DNA from: Cytophagaceae bacterium
GTDB taxonomy: Bacteria; Bacteroidota; Bacteroidia; Cytophagales; JAIYAX01
Direction of reading: 5' to 3'
NCBI GenBank assembly: GCA_027488815.1
Contig: JAIYAX010000026.1
Span: forward strand, 203,812-267,811
Length of the DNA stretch: 64,000 bases
The translations under genes were made by a program, and so were the position numbers. The notes beneath the pieces were generated by a model. It was not told the DNA's origin and made no database searches. It saw only the letters and a list, made by a program, of their open reading frames with translations. Shown here in pieces: positions 43,828 to 52,013 of the stretch. Within the stretch, counting starts at the first letter, position 1; every line of letters starts with the position of its first letter.

Positions 43828-46219
43828 ATACACAGCAGTTTTATCATTCCTTTTACTGTTTGCCTGCAACCTTTTACTTGCTCAAACAAGCATCAAAGGT
43901 CGGCTAACGGATGAAGAAGGGAATGCTATTGAACTTGTTGCCGTCGCAGACATGGCCACCGGCAAAGGCGGAGTCTCTGATGCCAAGGGATTTTTTAACC
44001 TAAAAACCGAAGCAAAAGACAGTCTCACCATTCGCCTTAGAATTCTTGGATTTGAGCCTTTGGACCTTCCCATCCGTCTGAATGGAACCCCACTAATGGA
44101 CATTGGAACCATTACCATGAAGAAATCTGCTCAAATGCTCAGAGAGGTCAACATCAATTCAGGGGAAATCAACCAGCGAAATCAGGTTTCAACCTACAGC
44201 ATTCAGTCACAGTCTGTGAAGCTTTTACCCAGCACATTTGGAGATTTCACCAAAATACTGGCCACGCTGCCCGGGGTGAGCGCAAGCAATGAGTTGAGCA
44301 ACCAATACGCTGTCAGGGGTGGTAATTTTGATGAAAACCTGGTTTATGTGAACGATATGTTGGTATACCGGCCTCAGTTGGTGAGGGCAGGTCAGCAGGA
44401 GGGGCTTAGCTTCATCAACCCTGATCTTGTGGAGGGTATTTCCTTTTCAGCGGGAGGATGGCAGGCAAGGTATGGAGATAAGCTTTCCAGCGTACTCGAT
44501 ATCAGGTACAAACGACCTACCAGTTTCAAGGCAAGTCTTACGGTCGGTTTGCTTGGTGGTGCTAGCCACGTGGAGGGCAAAGAAGGCAGGTTTACTTATC
44601 TCATGGGTTTCAGACACAAGCGCTCTCAATATCTGCTCAATACCTTGGAAACCGAAGGGGAGTACCTACCCCAGTTTTCTGATTTTCAGGCACTTTTGGC
44701 TTACGATTTCAGTTCGCAGAAGGCCAGGAAGGAAGGAAAAGAAACCCGACTGGAATTCCTGAGCTCCTATGCCCGTAACCGTTATCTGGTTTTACCTCAA
44801 AGCAGGGAAAGTACTTTTGGCACGGTCAATCAGACGTTCAGGCTTTTTATAGGCTATTTAGGCAGGGAGGAGATGAACTACGACACTTACCAGAACGGTT
44901 TGAAACTAAGCCATCGCTTTTCTAAAAAGCTTAAAACCGACTGGATGGCGTCATATATGAGAGCGACTGAGCGAGAGTATTTTGATGTGGAAGGAGGGTA
45001 CCGTTTATGCGATGTAAACTCCAATTTTGGCACACCCGGGTTTAATGAGTGCATATCGACGATTGGAGTTGGATCCATTTACAACCATGCCCGCAACAAG
45101 TTTGATGCGGAAATTGTAGGCCTGGCAAACCGCACCTATTGGGATATCAGCCCTAAACACCAGATTGAAGCAGGCTATTATGTGCAGCAGGAAGTGGTCA
45201 ATGACCGCTTCAAAGAGTATTCATTTCTCGATTCCTCAGATTTTGTACGCTTTATCGATCGGGTAAGGGAAGACAATGACTTACAAAGCCAGCGCTACGA
45301 TACGTATGTGCAACATCATGTGGTGTTAACCGACCGTCTTGATCTGAACTATGGATTGCGAATTGGATACTGGAGTTTAAACAGGCAGTGGCTTTGGAGT
45401 CCTCGGCTTCAACTGGCCTATAAACCGGAATGGAGAAAAGACTTCCTGTTTAAGTTTTCCGCAGGGGTTTATCGTCAGCCTCCCTTTTTCCGGGAGATGC
45501 GTGACCGTTCCGGGCAAATCAACAAAAACCTAAAGGCTCAGTCATCTGCTCATTTTATTCTGGCCTCTGATTACAATTTCAAATTATGGGGACGATCCTT
45601 CAAATTCCTGGCAGAGGGATACTTCAAATACCTGTGGGATGTGGTACCCTTTGATCAGGAAAATATCCGCTTGAGGTATTTTGCAGCCAATATGGCTAGA
45701 GCCTATGCGGTGGGCAGTGATTTCAGAGTGAGCGGTGATTTTATCAAAGGAGCTGAATCATGGTTCAGTATGGGTATCCTCAGTACCAAGGAAGACATTG
45801 AAGGTGACAGCATTGGCTTCGTCAGACGACCCACAGATCAGCGCTTAAACCTGGGCATCTTTTTCCAGGATTACATTCCGGGGCAGCCTACCCTGCGGGT
45901 ATACCTGAATTTAGTCTACTCCACCGGATTACCTTTTGGCCCACCCAACGCCACCCGTTTCAGGAATTTCTTTACGGCACCCGCCTATCGGAGGGTTGAT
46001 ATTGGCTTTTCCAAACTGCTCTCATTTGGGGAAGGTTCCTGGCTGGGCAGGCAATTTGAAACGGTATGGATTGGGATTGAAGTCCTTAACCTGATCGGAG
46101 CTGAAAATGTGATCTCTTACCTTTGGATACGAGACTTCGAAAACCGGCAATTTGCTGTCCCCAACACGCTTTCCCAGCGATTTTTCAACCTTCGAATCAT
46201 CGCCAGAGTAGGTAAGTAA
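43802..46219 (+). CDS. TonB-dependent receptor with carboxypeptidase-regulatory-like domain
   Basis: An 805-residue outer-membrane receptor. Signal peptide 1-28 (FACNLLLAQ), a carboxypeptidase-regulatory-like domain (about 30-110: SIKGRLTDEEGNAIELVAV), a plug domain (about 150-250: LPGVSASNELSNQYAVRGG) and a beta barrel to the end (FFNLRIIARVGK). There is no SusD-like partner beside it, so the ligand is more likely a metal complex, vitamin or peptide than a polysaccharide; that is inference. The start at ATG 43802 lies inside the rpe reading frame. Confidence 0.87.
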   Translation: MNCPLLSIKYTAVLSFLLLFACNLLLAQTSIKGRLTDEEGNAIELVAVADMATGKGGVSDAKGFFNLKTEAKDSLTIRLRILGFEPLDLPIRLNGTPLMDIGTITMKKSAQMLREVNINSGEINQRNQVSTYSIQSQSVKLLPSTFGDFTKILATLPGVSASNELSNQYAVRGGNFDENLVYVNDMLVYRPQLVRAGQQEGLSFINPDLVEGISFSAGGWQARYGDKLSSVLDIRYKRPTSFKASLTVGLLGGASHVEGKEGRFTYLMGFRHKRSQYLLNTLETEGEYLPQFSDFQALLAYDFSSQKARKEGKETRLEFLSSYARNRYLVLPQSRESTFGTVNQTFRLFIGYLGREEMNYDTYQNGLKLSHRFSKKLKTDWMASYMRATEREYFDVEGGYRLCDVNSNFGTPGFNECISTIGVGSIYNHARNKFDAEIVGLANRTYWDISPKHQIEAGYYVQQEVVNDRFKEYSFLDSSDFVRFIDRVREDNDLQSQRYDTYVQHHVVLTDRLDLNYGLRIGYWSLNRQWLWSPRLQLAYKPEWRKDFLFKFSAGVYRQPPFFREMRDRSGQINKNLKAQSSAHFILASDYNFKLWGRSFKFLAEGYFKYLWDVVPFDQENIRLRYFAANMARAYAVGSDFRVSGDFIKGAESWFSMGILSTKEDIEGDSIGFVRRPTDQRLNLGIFFQDYIPGQPTLRVYLNLVYSTGLPFGPPNATRFRNFFTAPAYRRVDIGFSKLLSFGEGSWLGRQFETVWIGIEVLNLIGAENVISYLWIRDFENRQFAVPNTLSQRFFNLRIIARVGK

Positions 46220-46223
46220 ACGA

Positions 46224-47132
46224 TTGGAAACCCCGATTAAAGTTCATTTCTGGCTGCTTTCGGTAGCGGTTATTTATGCTGCCAATTACATCATAGCAAA
46301 GTCGCTCATGCCCACCCACTTTAGTCCGGAAGGACTTATCGCTGTCAGGGTGGCTATGTCAACCCTTTTGTTCTGGCTGGTAAGTCTGTTTTATGGAAGA
46401 ACGGAGCCCTTGCCCACCCTTCGGCAGCATATCCTGTTGATGCGTTGTGCTGTCACGGGGGTGATGATCAACCAACTCTTCTTTTTCAAGGGACTTGCGC
46501 TTACCTCAACCTCGCATGCTTCATTGATCATGACGGCTACTCCTATTCTGGTATTGATCTTATCCGCTTTTCTCCTTCGCCAAAGGCCAGGCTCACAGCA
46601 GTGGGTAGGAATTATCCTTGGATTTATAGGAGCAGCATGGCTGGTTTTTCAGGGCAGTTCCGGCAAAACCGCAGGCCAATCCAGTGTCTTGGGTGATGTT
46701 TACATCCTGATCAATGCTATCAGCTATGGATTGTACCTGGTTTGGGTCAAACCACTGATGTTAGAGCTAGCACCTATGAACATCACCAAATGGATCTTTT
46801 TATATGCATCTCCCTTTTTGATTTTTTGGGGCTGGAACGATGTCAATGATGTCAACTGGGGAGGAATAGGCCTGCTTGACTGGATGGCATTGGCCTATGT
46901 CATACTGTTTACCACGGGCCTTGCTTATGGATTAAATGCCTTGGCCATCCAAAAGGCAAGTCCTGAACTGGTGGGGAGCTATATTTATCTTCAACCCTTG
47001 CTGGCAATTGTGATTTGCATTTCTTTGGGTCTAGACCAACTCAGCATTTCTTCATTTACTGCAGGTCTCTTCATACTTCTTGGGGTTTGGTTGGTGAGCA
47101 CCAGAAAGAAGCTTTTTAGGTTAACTCATTGA
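46224..47132 (+). CDS. EamA/DMT-superfamily transporter
   Basis: A 302-residue protein with ten hydrophobic segments in two EamA repeats (about 10-135 and 150-295); the first repeat ends with LGFIGAAWLVF, the usual EamA pattern, and the second ends LFILLGVWLVSTRKK. Members export amino acids, nucleosides or metabolites. The start is TTG at 46224, four bases after the TonB receptor stop. Substrate unknown. Confidence 0.9.
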   Translation: METPIKVHFWLLSVAVIYAANYIIAKSLMPTHFSPEGLIAVRVAMSTLLFWLVSLFYGRTEPLPTLRQHILLMRCAVTGVMINQLFFFKGLALTSTSHASLIMTATPILVLILSAFLLRQRPGSQQWVGIILGFIGAAWLVFQGSSGKTAGQSSVLGDVYILINAISYGLYLVWVKPLMLELAPMNITKWIFLYASPFLIFWGWNDVNDVNWGGIGLLDWMALAYVILFTTGLAYGLNALAIQKASPELVGSYIYLQPLLAIVICISLGLDQLSISSFTAGLFILLGVWLVSTRKKLFRLTH

Positions 47133-47211
47133 ATATGATCATTTTGAAGCCATTTCAGAGATCCTTTTCTTTCCATTTCCATTTCATAAATCATCTTTAT
47201 TTTTACGAGAT

Positions 47212-47223
47212 TGCCGATCGGCA
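47212..47223. promoter_or_regulatory. 12-base palindrome upstream of the LpoB-like gene
   Basis: TGCCGATCGGCA is a perfect palindrome 36 bases before ATG 47259. It is directly followed by TAACTTTTG, one base longer than a -7 box. Its GC-rich content stands out in an AT-rich intergenic region. Candidate operator. Confidence 0.4.
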
Positions 47224-47258
47224 TAACTTTTGAAATCAACTAGTCAAAATCAAAACAC

Positions 47259-47846
47259 ATGAGACCAACAATTCAGTTGACCCTTTTAAGCCTTGCATTG
47301 GTTTTATTGAATGCTTGCGCTAACCGAACAGTTACCAGAATAAGTCCTGATCAGCAAACCGACCTCAGCGGTAGGTGGAATGATACTGACTCCAGACTGG
47401 TAGCCAATGAAATGATCAAGCAGTGCCTTTCACATACCTGGCTAAGTGAATTTAACCAAAAGAATGGCCGTAAACCCGTGGTGATTGTTGGGTTGGTAAC
47501 CAATAAAACAGCAGAACAGATCGAGCCGGAAGTTTTTATCAAAGATTTGGAGCGTGAATACATCAACTCTGCAACGGTAAGGGTAGTCACCAATAGTGTT
47601 TTCAGAGAGAAATTGAGGCAAGAGCGGGCAGATCAGCAAGAATTTGCTTCTCCTGAAACAGCCAAGAAGTGGGGAAGAGAACTGGGAGCAGATTTCATGA
47701 TGTTTGGCACCATGAATTCCATCAACGATGAATTCAAAGCCAAAAAAACCATCTTCTATCAAATCAACCTGGAACTGACCAATCTGGAGACCAATGAACT
47801 GGTGTGGATAGGAGAGAAGGAGATTAAGAAGTTCATTCAAAACTAA
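47259..47846 (+). CDS. lpoB: LpoB-like penicillin-binding protein activator lipoprotein
   Basis: A 195-residue lipoprotein: signal MRPTIQLTLLSLALVLLNAC (lipid Cys20), then the LpoB fold with LSGRWNDTDSRLVANEM, VVIVGLVTNKTAEQI, INSATVRVV and GADFMMFGTM. In proteobacteria LpoB activates PBP1B from the outer membrane; in Bacteroidota the partner is not established. The next gene encodes a COG3014 lipoprotein, the same pairing seen elsewhere, which supports the assignment. The interaction partner here is an inference. Confidence 0.88.
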   Translation: MRPTIQLTLLSLALVLLNACANRTVTRISPDQQTDLSGRWNDTDSRLVANEMIKQCLSHTWLSEFNQKNGRKPVVIVGLVTNKTAEQIEPEVFIKDLEREYINSATVRVVTNSVFREKLRQERADQQEFASPETAKKWGRELGADFMMFGTMNSINDEFKAKKTIFYQINLELTNLETNELVWIGEKEIKKFIQN

Positions 47847-47879
47847 ACGATACTTTCCTTGCCTAAATCGAGGCATAGA

Positions 47880-49340
47880 ATGCGTCTCAAGATCACTTTA
47901 TTTCTTGCAGGCACTCTTTCATTGGGTGCCTGCATGACGTATTACCAGCGTAATGCTGCATTTCAAATGGCTTTCCAGCAAGGTGATCTCCCCAGAGCTG
48001 AAAAGGAACTGCTCTCTGATAAAAAAGGGGAAAAACGTAAGACCAGGCTGCTCTATTATCTTGACAGAGGCGTTGTTCATTCCCTAATGGGCAATTATGA
48101 GTTGAGCAACACCTTTTTCGAAAAGGCATGGCTGCTTACAGAAGACTATCAGAAAAACATTGGTGAAGAGGCTCTGGCACTTTTCAGTAATCCAAATGCA
48201 ACCGAATACCAGGCAGAAGATCATGAAGCTTTGCTGATTAATTTCTACAAGGCTTTAAACTATTTGAAACTAAATGATCTCGAAAAAGCTCTAGTGGAAG
48301 TAAGGCGCATGAACATACGACTCAACCGACTGGAAGATAAATACAAAGGAAAGGCCAAGTACCGTGATGAACCTTTTATAGAAAACATGATGGGATTGGT
48401 TTACGATGCTTCAGGTGAGACCAACAACGCATTTATCGCCTACCGAAATGCCTACGAAGGCTACAAGAAAACCTCCAAAGTAGGTGTGCCGATGCAGCTT
48501 AAGAAAGATCTGCTACGTACAGCTTCATCCATGGGCTTTGTACAGGAACAGCAAAGACTAGAGCAGGAGATGAATATGAAAGCTGAAAAAAGAGCTAATT
48601 CTGGCTCCCGACAGTTGGTTATGCTATGGATGAATGGCCTGAGCCCTGTTAAGTCTGAATGGTCGCTTAATTTTACTGTCCAAAAAGGGCAATCCGGAAG
48701 TCTGACTTTTGTCAACGATCAGTTTGGCTACTCATTTCCTGCGGTCATGAATAACTACAACCCTGACCAAAGAGCAAAACTAACTGATCTTGAGGTCGTG
48801 AGGGTGGCTTTCCCCAAATACGTGGAAAGAGTTCCCTTTTTCAGTTCAGCTACAGTAGATGTAAATGGCAAGAGCTATTCCCTTGAACAAGCTATGAATG
48901 TGAATGCCGTAGCCTTTCAATGCCTTGAGCAACGTATGGTTCTTGAGGTTGGAAAGGCCATTACCCGCCTTGCATTAAAACAAGCCTTGCAGTATGCGGT
49001 GAAAGAAGGAACTACTGCGGCAGCCAAAGGAGACAGCAAGAACCCTCAAAATCAACAAAAAGCGGAAAACATCGGTGACCTAGCAGGCTTCGCCATAGGA
49101 GTGATGAATGCGGTTACCGAAAAAGCTGATACACGAGCATGGATGACATTACCTCACAGCATCTCCTACACCAGAGTTCCATTGGAGAGGGGAGAGCAAA
49201 CCCTGATGTTGAAAGCCTTTCCTCAAAATGGAGGCAACCCCTCACAAATTGAGCTTCGATTTACCGGAAAAGATGGCGTAACATTGTTTCACAGTTATCA
49301 TCACCTTCAATCCAGCAATTCATACCCGATGTATCGCTGA
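47880..49340 (+). CDS. COG3014-type lipoprotein with TPR-like repeats
   Basis: A 486-residue protein with lipobox LGAC (Cys about 16) in MRLKITLFLAGTLSLGACM. Residues 30-230 form helical TPR-like repeats (YYLDRGVVHSLMGNYELSN, LLINFYKALNYLKLND); the rest is a beta-rich domain ending near MYR. The family (COG3014) is found next to LpoB-like genes in several phyla. It starts 33 bases after lpoB. ATG 47880 is chosen over 47859 by the signal peptide. Probably works with the LpoB-like protein at the envelope. Confidence 0.8.
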   Translation: MRLKITLFLAGTLSLGACMTYYQRNAAFQMAFQQGDLPRAEKELLSDKKGEKRKTRLLYYLDRGVVHSLMGNYELSNTFFEKAWLLTEDYQKNIGEEALALFSNPNATEYQAEDHEALLINFYKALNYLKLNDLEKALVEVRRMNIRLNRLEDKYKGKAKYRDEPFIENMMGLVYDASGETNNAFIAYRNAYEGYKKTSKVGVPMQLKKDLLRTASSMGFVQEQQRLEQEMNMKAEKRANSGSRQLVMLWMNGLSPVKSEWSLNFTVQKGQSGSLTFVNDQFGYSFPAVMNNYNPDQRAKLTDLEVVRVAFPKYVERVPFFSSATVDVNGKSYSLEQAMNVNAVAFQCLEQRMVLEVGKAITRLALKQALQYAVKEGTTAAAKGDSKNPQNQQKAENIGDLAGFAIGVMNAVTEKADTRAWMTLPHSISYTRVPLERGEQTLMLKAFPQNGGNPSQIELRFTGKDGVTLFHSYHHLQSSNSYPMYR

Positions 49341-49377
49341 TCAGGAATTAATCCGTTTTGCCCTGCCAACCTATCTC

Positions 49378-51894
49378 ATGCACTTCAGAATTAAAAAACT
49401 CACCAGCGCCTTAGTCGGGCTATTGTTTTCTTGTTTCTACCTCCCATCATCGGCTCAGCCTGAAGTAGAAGACCAGATAAGCTATGGTACAAGTGCGATC
49501 TATCATCAATTGGAAAAGCTGAAAGTCTGCGGCACCGTGCTGTATGTTGCAGCGCATCCAGATGATGAAAACACAAGATTGATCACCTATCTGGCTAATG
49601 AACGAAAGTTCAATACCGTGTATTTATCACTTACACGAGGAGATGGAGGGCAAAACCTGATTGGAAAGGAACAGGGAGAGGCCATTGGCATCATACGTAC
49701 CCATGAATTGCTGCAAGCCCGGAGGATCGATGGGGGACGTCAGCACTTCACCAGAGCCTATGATTTTGGCTATTCCAAGTCCGCTGAGGAGACCTTTGCC
49801 ATTTGGAATAAAGAGGAGGTATTGGCCGATGTGGTTTGGGCAATTCGATTGCATCAACCCGATGTCATTATCACCAGATTCCCGGAGGATGGAAGCGGAG
49901 GGCATGGTCATCATACGGCCTCTGCTTTGCTGGCCAGGGAGGCCTTTAAACTGGCTGGAGATAGCACTGCATTCAGGAGCCAATTAAAATGGTTAAAACC
50001 CTGGAAGCCTACCCGTTTGTTTTGGAATGGCTGGGTAGCACCCGGTGCCAGCCCGGGCGCTCAGATGGAGAGCATGCTGAAAGTGGATGTTGGATTGTTT
50101 AACCCCGTGCTGGGCAAGTCTTACACCGAAATTGCCGGTGAAAGCCGCAGCATGCACAAAAGCCAGGGGTTTGGAGCAGCACAAACGGTAGGAAGCAGGA
50201 TTGAATACCTGCAATTGCTGGAAGGACCTTCGGTTCAGTCTGATTTTATGGAAAGGATCCTGACGGATTGGTCAAGAATTACAACGGATAAGAAGACGAT
50301 CTTAAAAGTAGATCAAATAGTCAAAACAGCCCGCTCTACATCGCCCGAATCTCTTGTTTTGGAGTTAACTGAATTGTACCGTAATCTCCTTCGCCAGCCG
50401 GAAAGTAATTACCGAAACCTGAAAATGAAGGATCTGAAAAATCTCATCCTCTCAGCCTGTGGGATCAAAGCAGAGTTACTTTTTTCGAATCCATTGCTTA
50501 CACCCTTAAAAAAAGCAGACTATACCTTATGGGTGACCAATCGCTCGCTGAGTAAAGTAGAGGCCATTCATTGGTCAATTCAGAGTTTTTCATGGGATAC
50601 TTTGATCAATAAACCTTTGCTAAACAACCAGCCTCTGGAGCTCAAGCGTACCACCACAATTCCTGACCATCTTGAAGCCTCCCAGCCGGGCTGGCTTAAA
50701 TCACCTAAAACTGAAGGTATGTTCAGTTATGAAAAGCAAGAGGAAATTGGTCTGCCGATTCATTCCGGCCCGATACAAAGCAGTTTAAGACTGAAAATTG
50801 AAAACCTTGAGCTTGAGGTTCCTCTTTCAGTGGTCTACAAATACACCGATCCGGTGAAAGGCGAAGTAACAGAGACCATCAAACTCTTGCCCTCCATTAC
50901 GATTAAACCAGCCAGGAACGTTTATTTCACTACAGAAAAAGGCCTCTTCTTCCCTTCTTTAACCCTGAGCAACCATAGCAGCACCGTTCTGAACGGAACT
51001 CTTTTGTGGATGAATGAGAAAAAAGAAATCCTTGGATCTAGCCCAATCCAACTAGCTGCTTCAGAGGTATTGAGTTTTCAGGATACCCTCTCAGTTGCTA
51101 AAAATCCAAAAGGGGTGGAGACCATTTTCCCACTTATCGTCACCCAAAAAGACACTTTTGAGACGGACCTGGAGAACATCAACTATTCCCATATAGGCAA
51201 ACAGGTCTGGTTCCCAAGGGCAGAAATCCGTATTATAAGTGAACAGGTGTTCAGCAAAGCTAAAAAAGTCGGCTACATTTCAGGGCCTGGCGATGAAGTG
51301 GCAGAAGGTCTGAAAGCCATGGGAATACAAGTAATGGATTTGGATCCCGAGTTAGTTCCATCTTCTGAGTGGCTCAAGGGTTTGGATGCTATAGTCATTG
51401 GTGTAAGGGCCTACAACACGTCAGCAGCTTTAAAATCGTGGACTAATCCTTTGATCCAATTTGCCGAGCAAGGCGGGGTAGTACTGGTTCAATACCAGGT
51501 CAGCAGAGGTTTACTTTCTCCTTTGCCTTTTCCATACACGCTGGAACTGGGTAGGGGCAGGGTAACCGAAGAGAGAGCCTTGGTGAAATTAACAGGTGCT
51601 GGAAAGCAGTTTTTTGAAACACCCAACAAAATGGACGAAGCCGATTGGTCAGGATGGGTTCAGGAGCGAGGACTATACTTCGCACAATCCTGGGATGATC
51701 GTTTCATCCAACCGATGGTCATGAGCGATACAAAAGATAAAGACGAAAAAGGCTCCTTGCTCATACTTCCATATGGCAAAGGAATGATGATATATACCGG
51801 CCTTTCTTTTTTCAGACAGATACCTGCCGGTGTCCCCGGAGCATATAAATTGTTGGGCAACCTCATTTCGACACCCGTTCCTGCCAAGCCATGA
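49378..51894 (+). CDS. large exported PIG-L-type deacetylase
   Basis: An 838-residue protein. Signal peptide about 1-27 (PSSAQP), then a PIG-L/LmbE zinc deacetylase domain (about 50-300) with AAHPDDEN (His60, Asp62, Asp63) and the late metal ligands in GGHGHHTAS (about 174-182), then a long beta-rich region. The final part (about 620-838) has a glutamine-amidotransferase-like alpha/beta fold pattern (KVGYISGPGDEVAEGL ... GVRAYNTSAAL). Its substrate is likely an N-acetylated sugar. It overlaps the 40-residue peptide gene by ATGA, which overlaps the symporter gene, suggesting a substrate-cleavage-and-uptake unit. Confidence 0.83.
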   Translation: MHFRIKKLTSALVGLLFSCFYLPSSAQPEVEDQISYGTSAIYHQLEKLKVCGTVLYVAAHPDDENTRLITYLANERKFNTVYLSLTRGDGGQNLIGKEQGEAIGIIRTHELLQARRIDGGRQHFTRAYDFGYSKSAEETFAIWNKEEVLADVVWAIRLHQPDVIITRFPEDGSGGHGHHTASALLAREAFKLAGDSTAFRSQLKWLKPWKPTRLFWNGWVAPGASPGAQMESMLKVDVGLFNPVLGKSYTEIAGESRSMHKSQGFGAAQTVGSRIEYLQLLEGPSVQSDFMERILTDWSRITTDKKTILKVDQIVKTARSTSPESLVLELTELYRNLLRQPESNYRNLKMKDLKNLILSACGIKAELLFSNPLLTPLKKADYTLWVTNRSLSKVEAIHWSIQSFSWDTLINKPLLNNQPLELKRTTTIPDHLEASQPGWLKSPKTEGMFSYEKQEEIGLPIHSGPIQSSLRLKIENLELEVPLSVVYKYTDPVKGEVTETIKLLPSITIKPARNVYFTTEKGLFFPSLTLSNHSSTVLNGTLLWMNEKKEILGSSPIQLAASEVLSFQDTLSVAKNPKGVETIFPLIVTQKDTFETDLENINYSHIGKQVWFPRAEIRIISEQVFSKAKKVGYISGPGDEVAEGLKAMGIQVMDLDPELVPSSEWLKGLDAIVIGVRAYNTSAALKSWTNPLIQFAEQGGVVLVQYQVSRGLLSPLPFPYTLELGRGRVTEERALVKLTGAGKQFFETPNKMDEADWSGWVQERGLYFAQSWDDRFIQPMVMSDTKDKDEKGSLLILPYGKGMMIYTGLSFFRQIPAGVPGAYKLLGNLISTPVPAKP

Positions 51895-52013
51895 AAGAAG
51901 AAGAAGAAGAGATTCCAGTCTTCAAATCCTGGAGGTCTTGGTACCTGCTGTTGATCTCTGCTTTTTTATTGATGATTCTGGGTCTATACCTTTTTAATCG
52001 CTTTTTTACATGA
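51891..52013 (+). CDS. 40-residue single-pass membrane peptide
   Basis: A 40-residue product starting at ATG 51891: an acidic N-terminus (M-K-E-E-E-E-E-I), then VFKSWRSWYLLLISAFLL, one hydrophobic helix and the end LYLFNRFFT. The start overlaps the deacetylase stop (ATGA, 51891-51894), and its stop overlaps the symporter start (ATGA, 52010-52013). The double overlap, lack of frame shift and clean membrane segment argue it is real. It may be a small subunit or stabiliser of the Na+/solute symporter; this is inference. Confidence 0.75.
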   Translation: MKEEEEEIPVFKSWRSWYLLLISAFLLMILGLYLFNRFFT

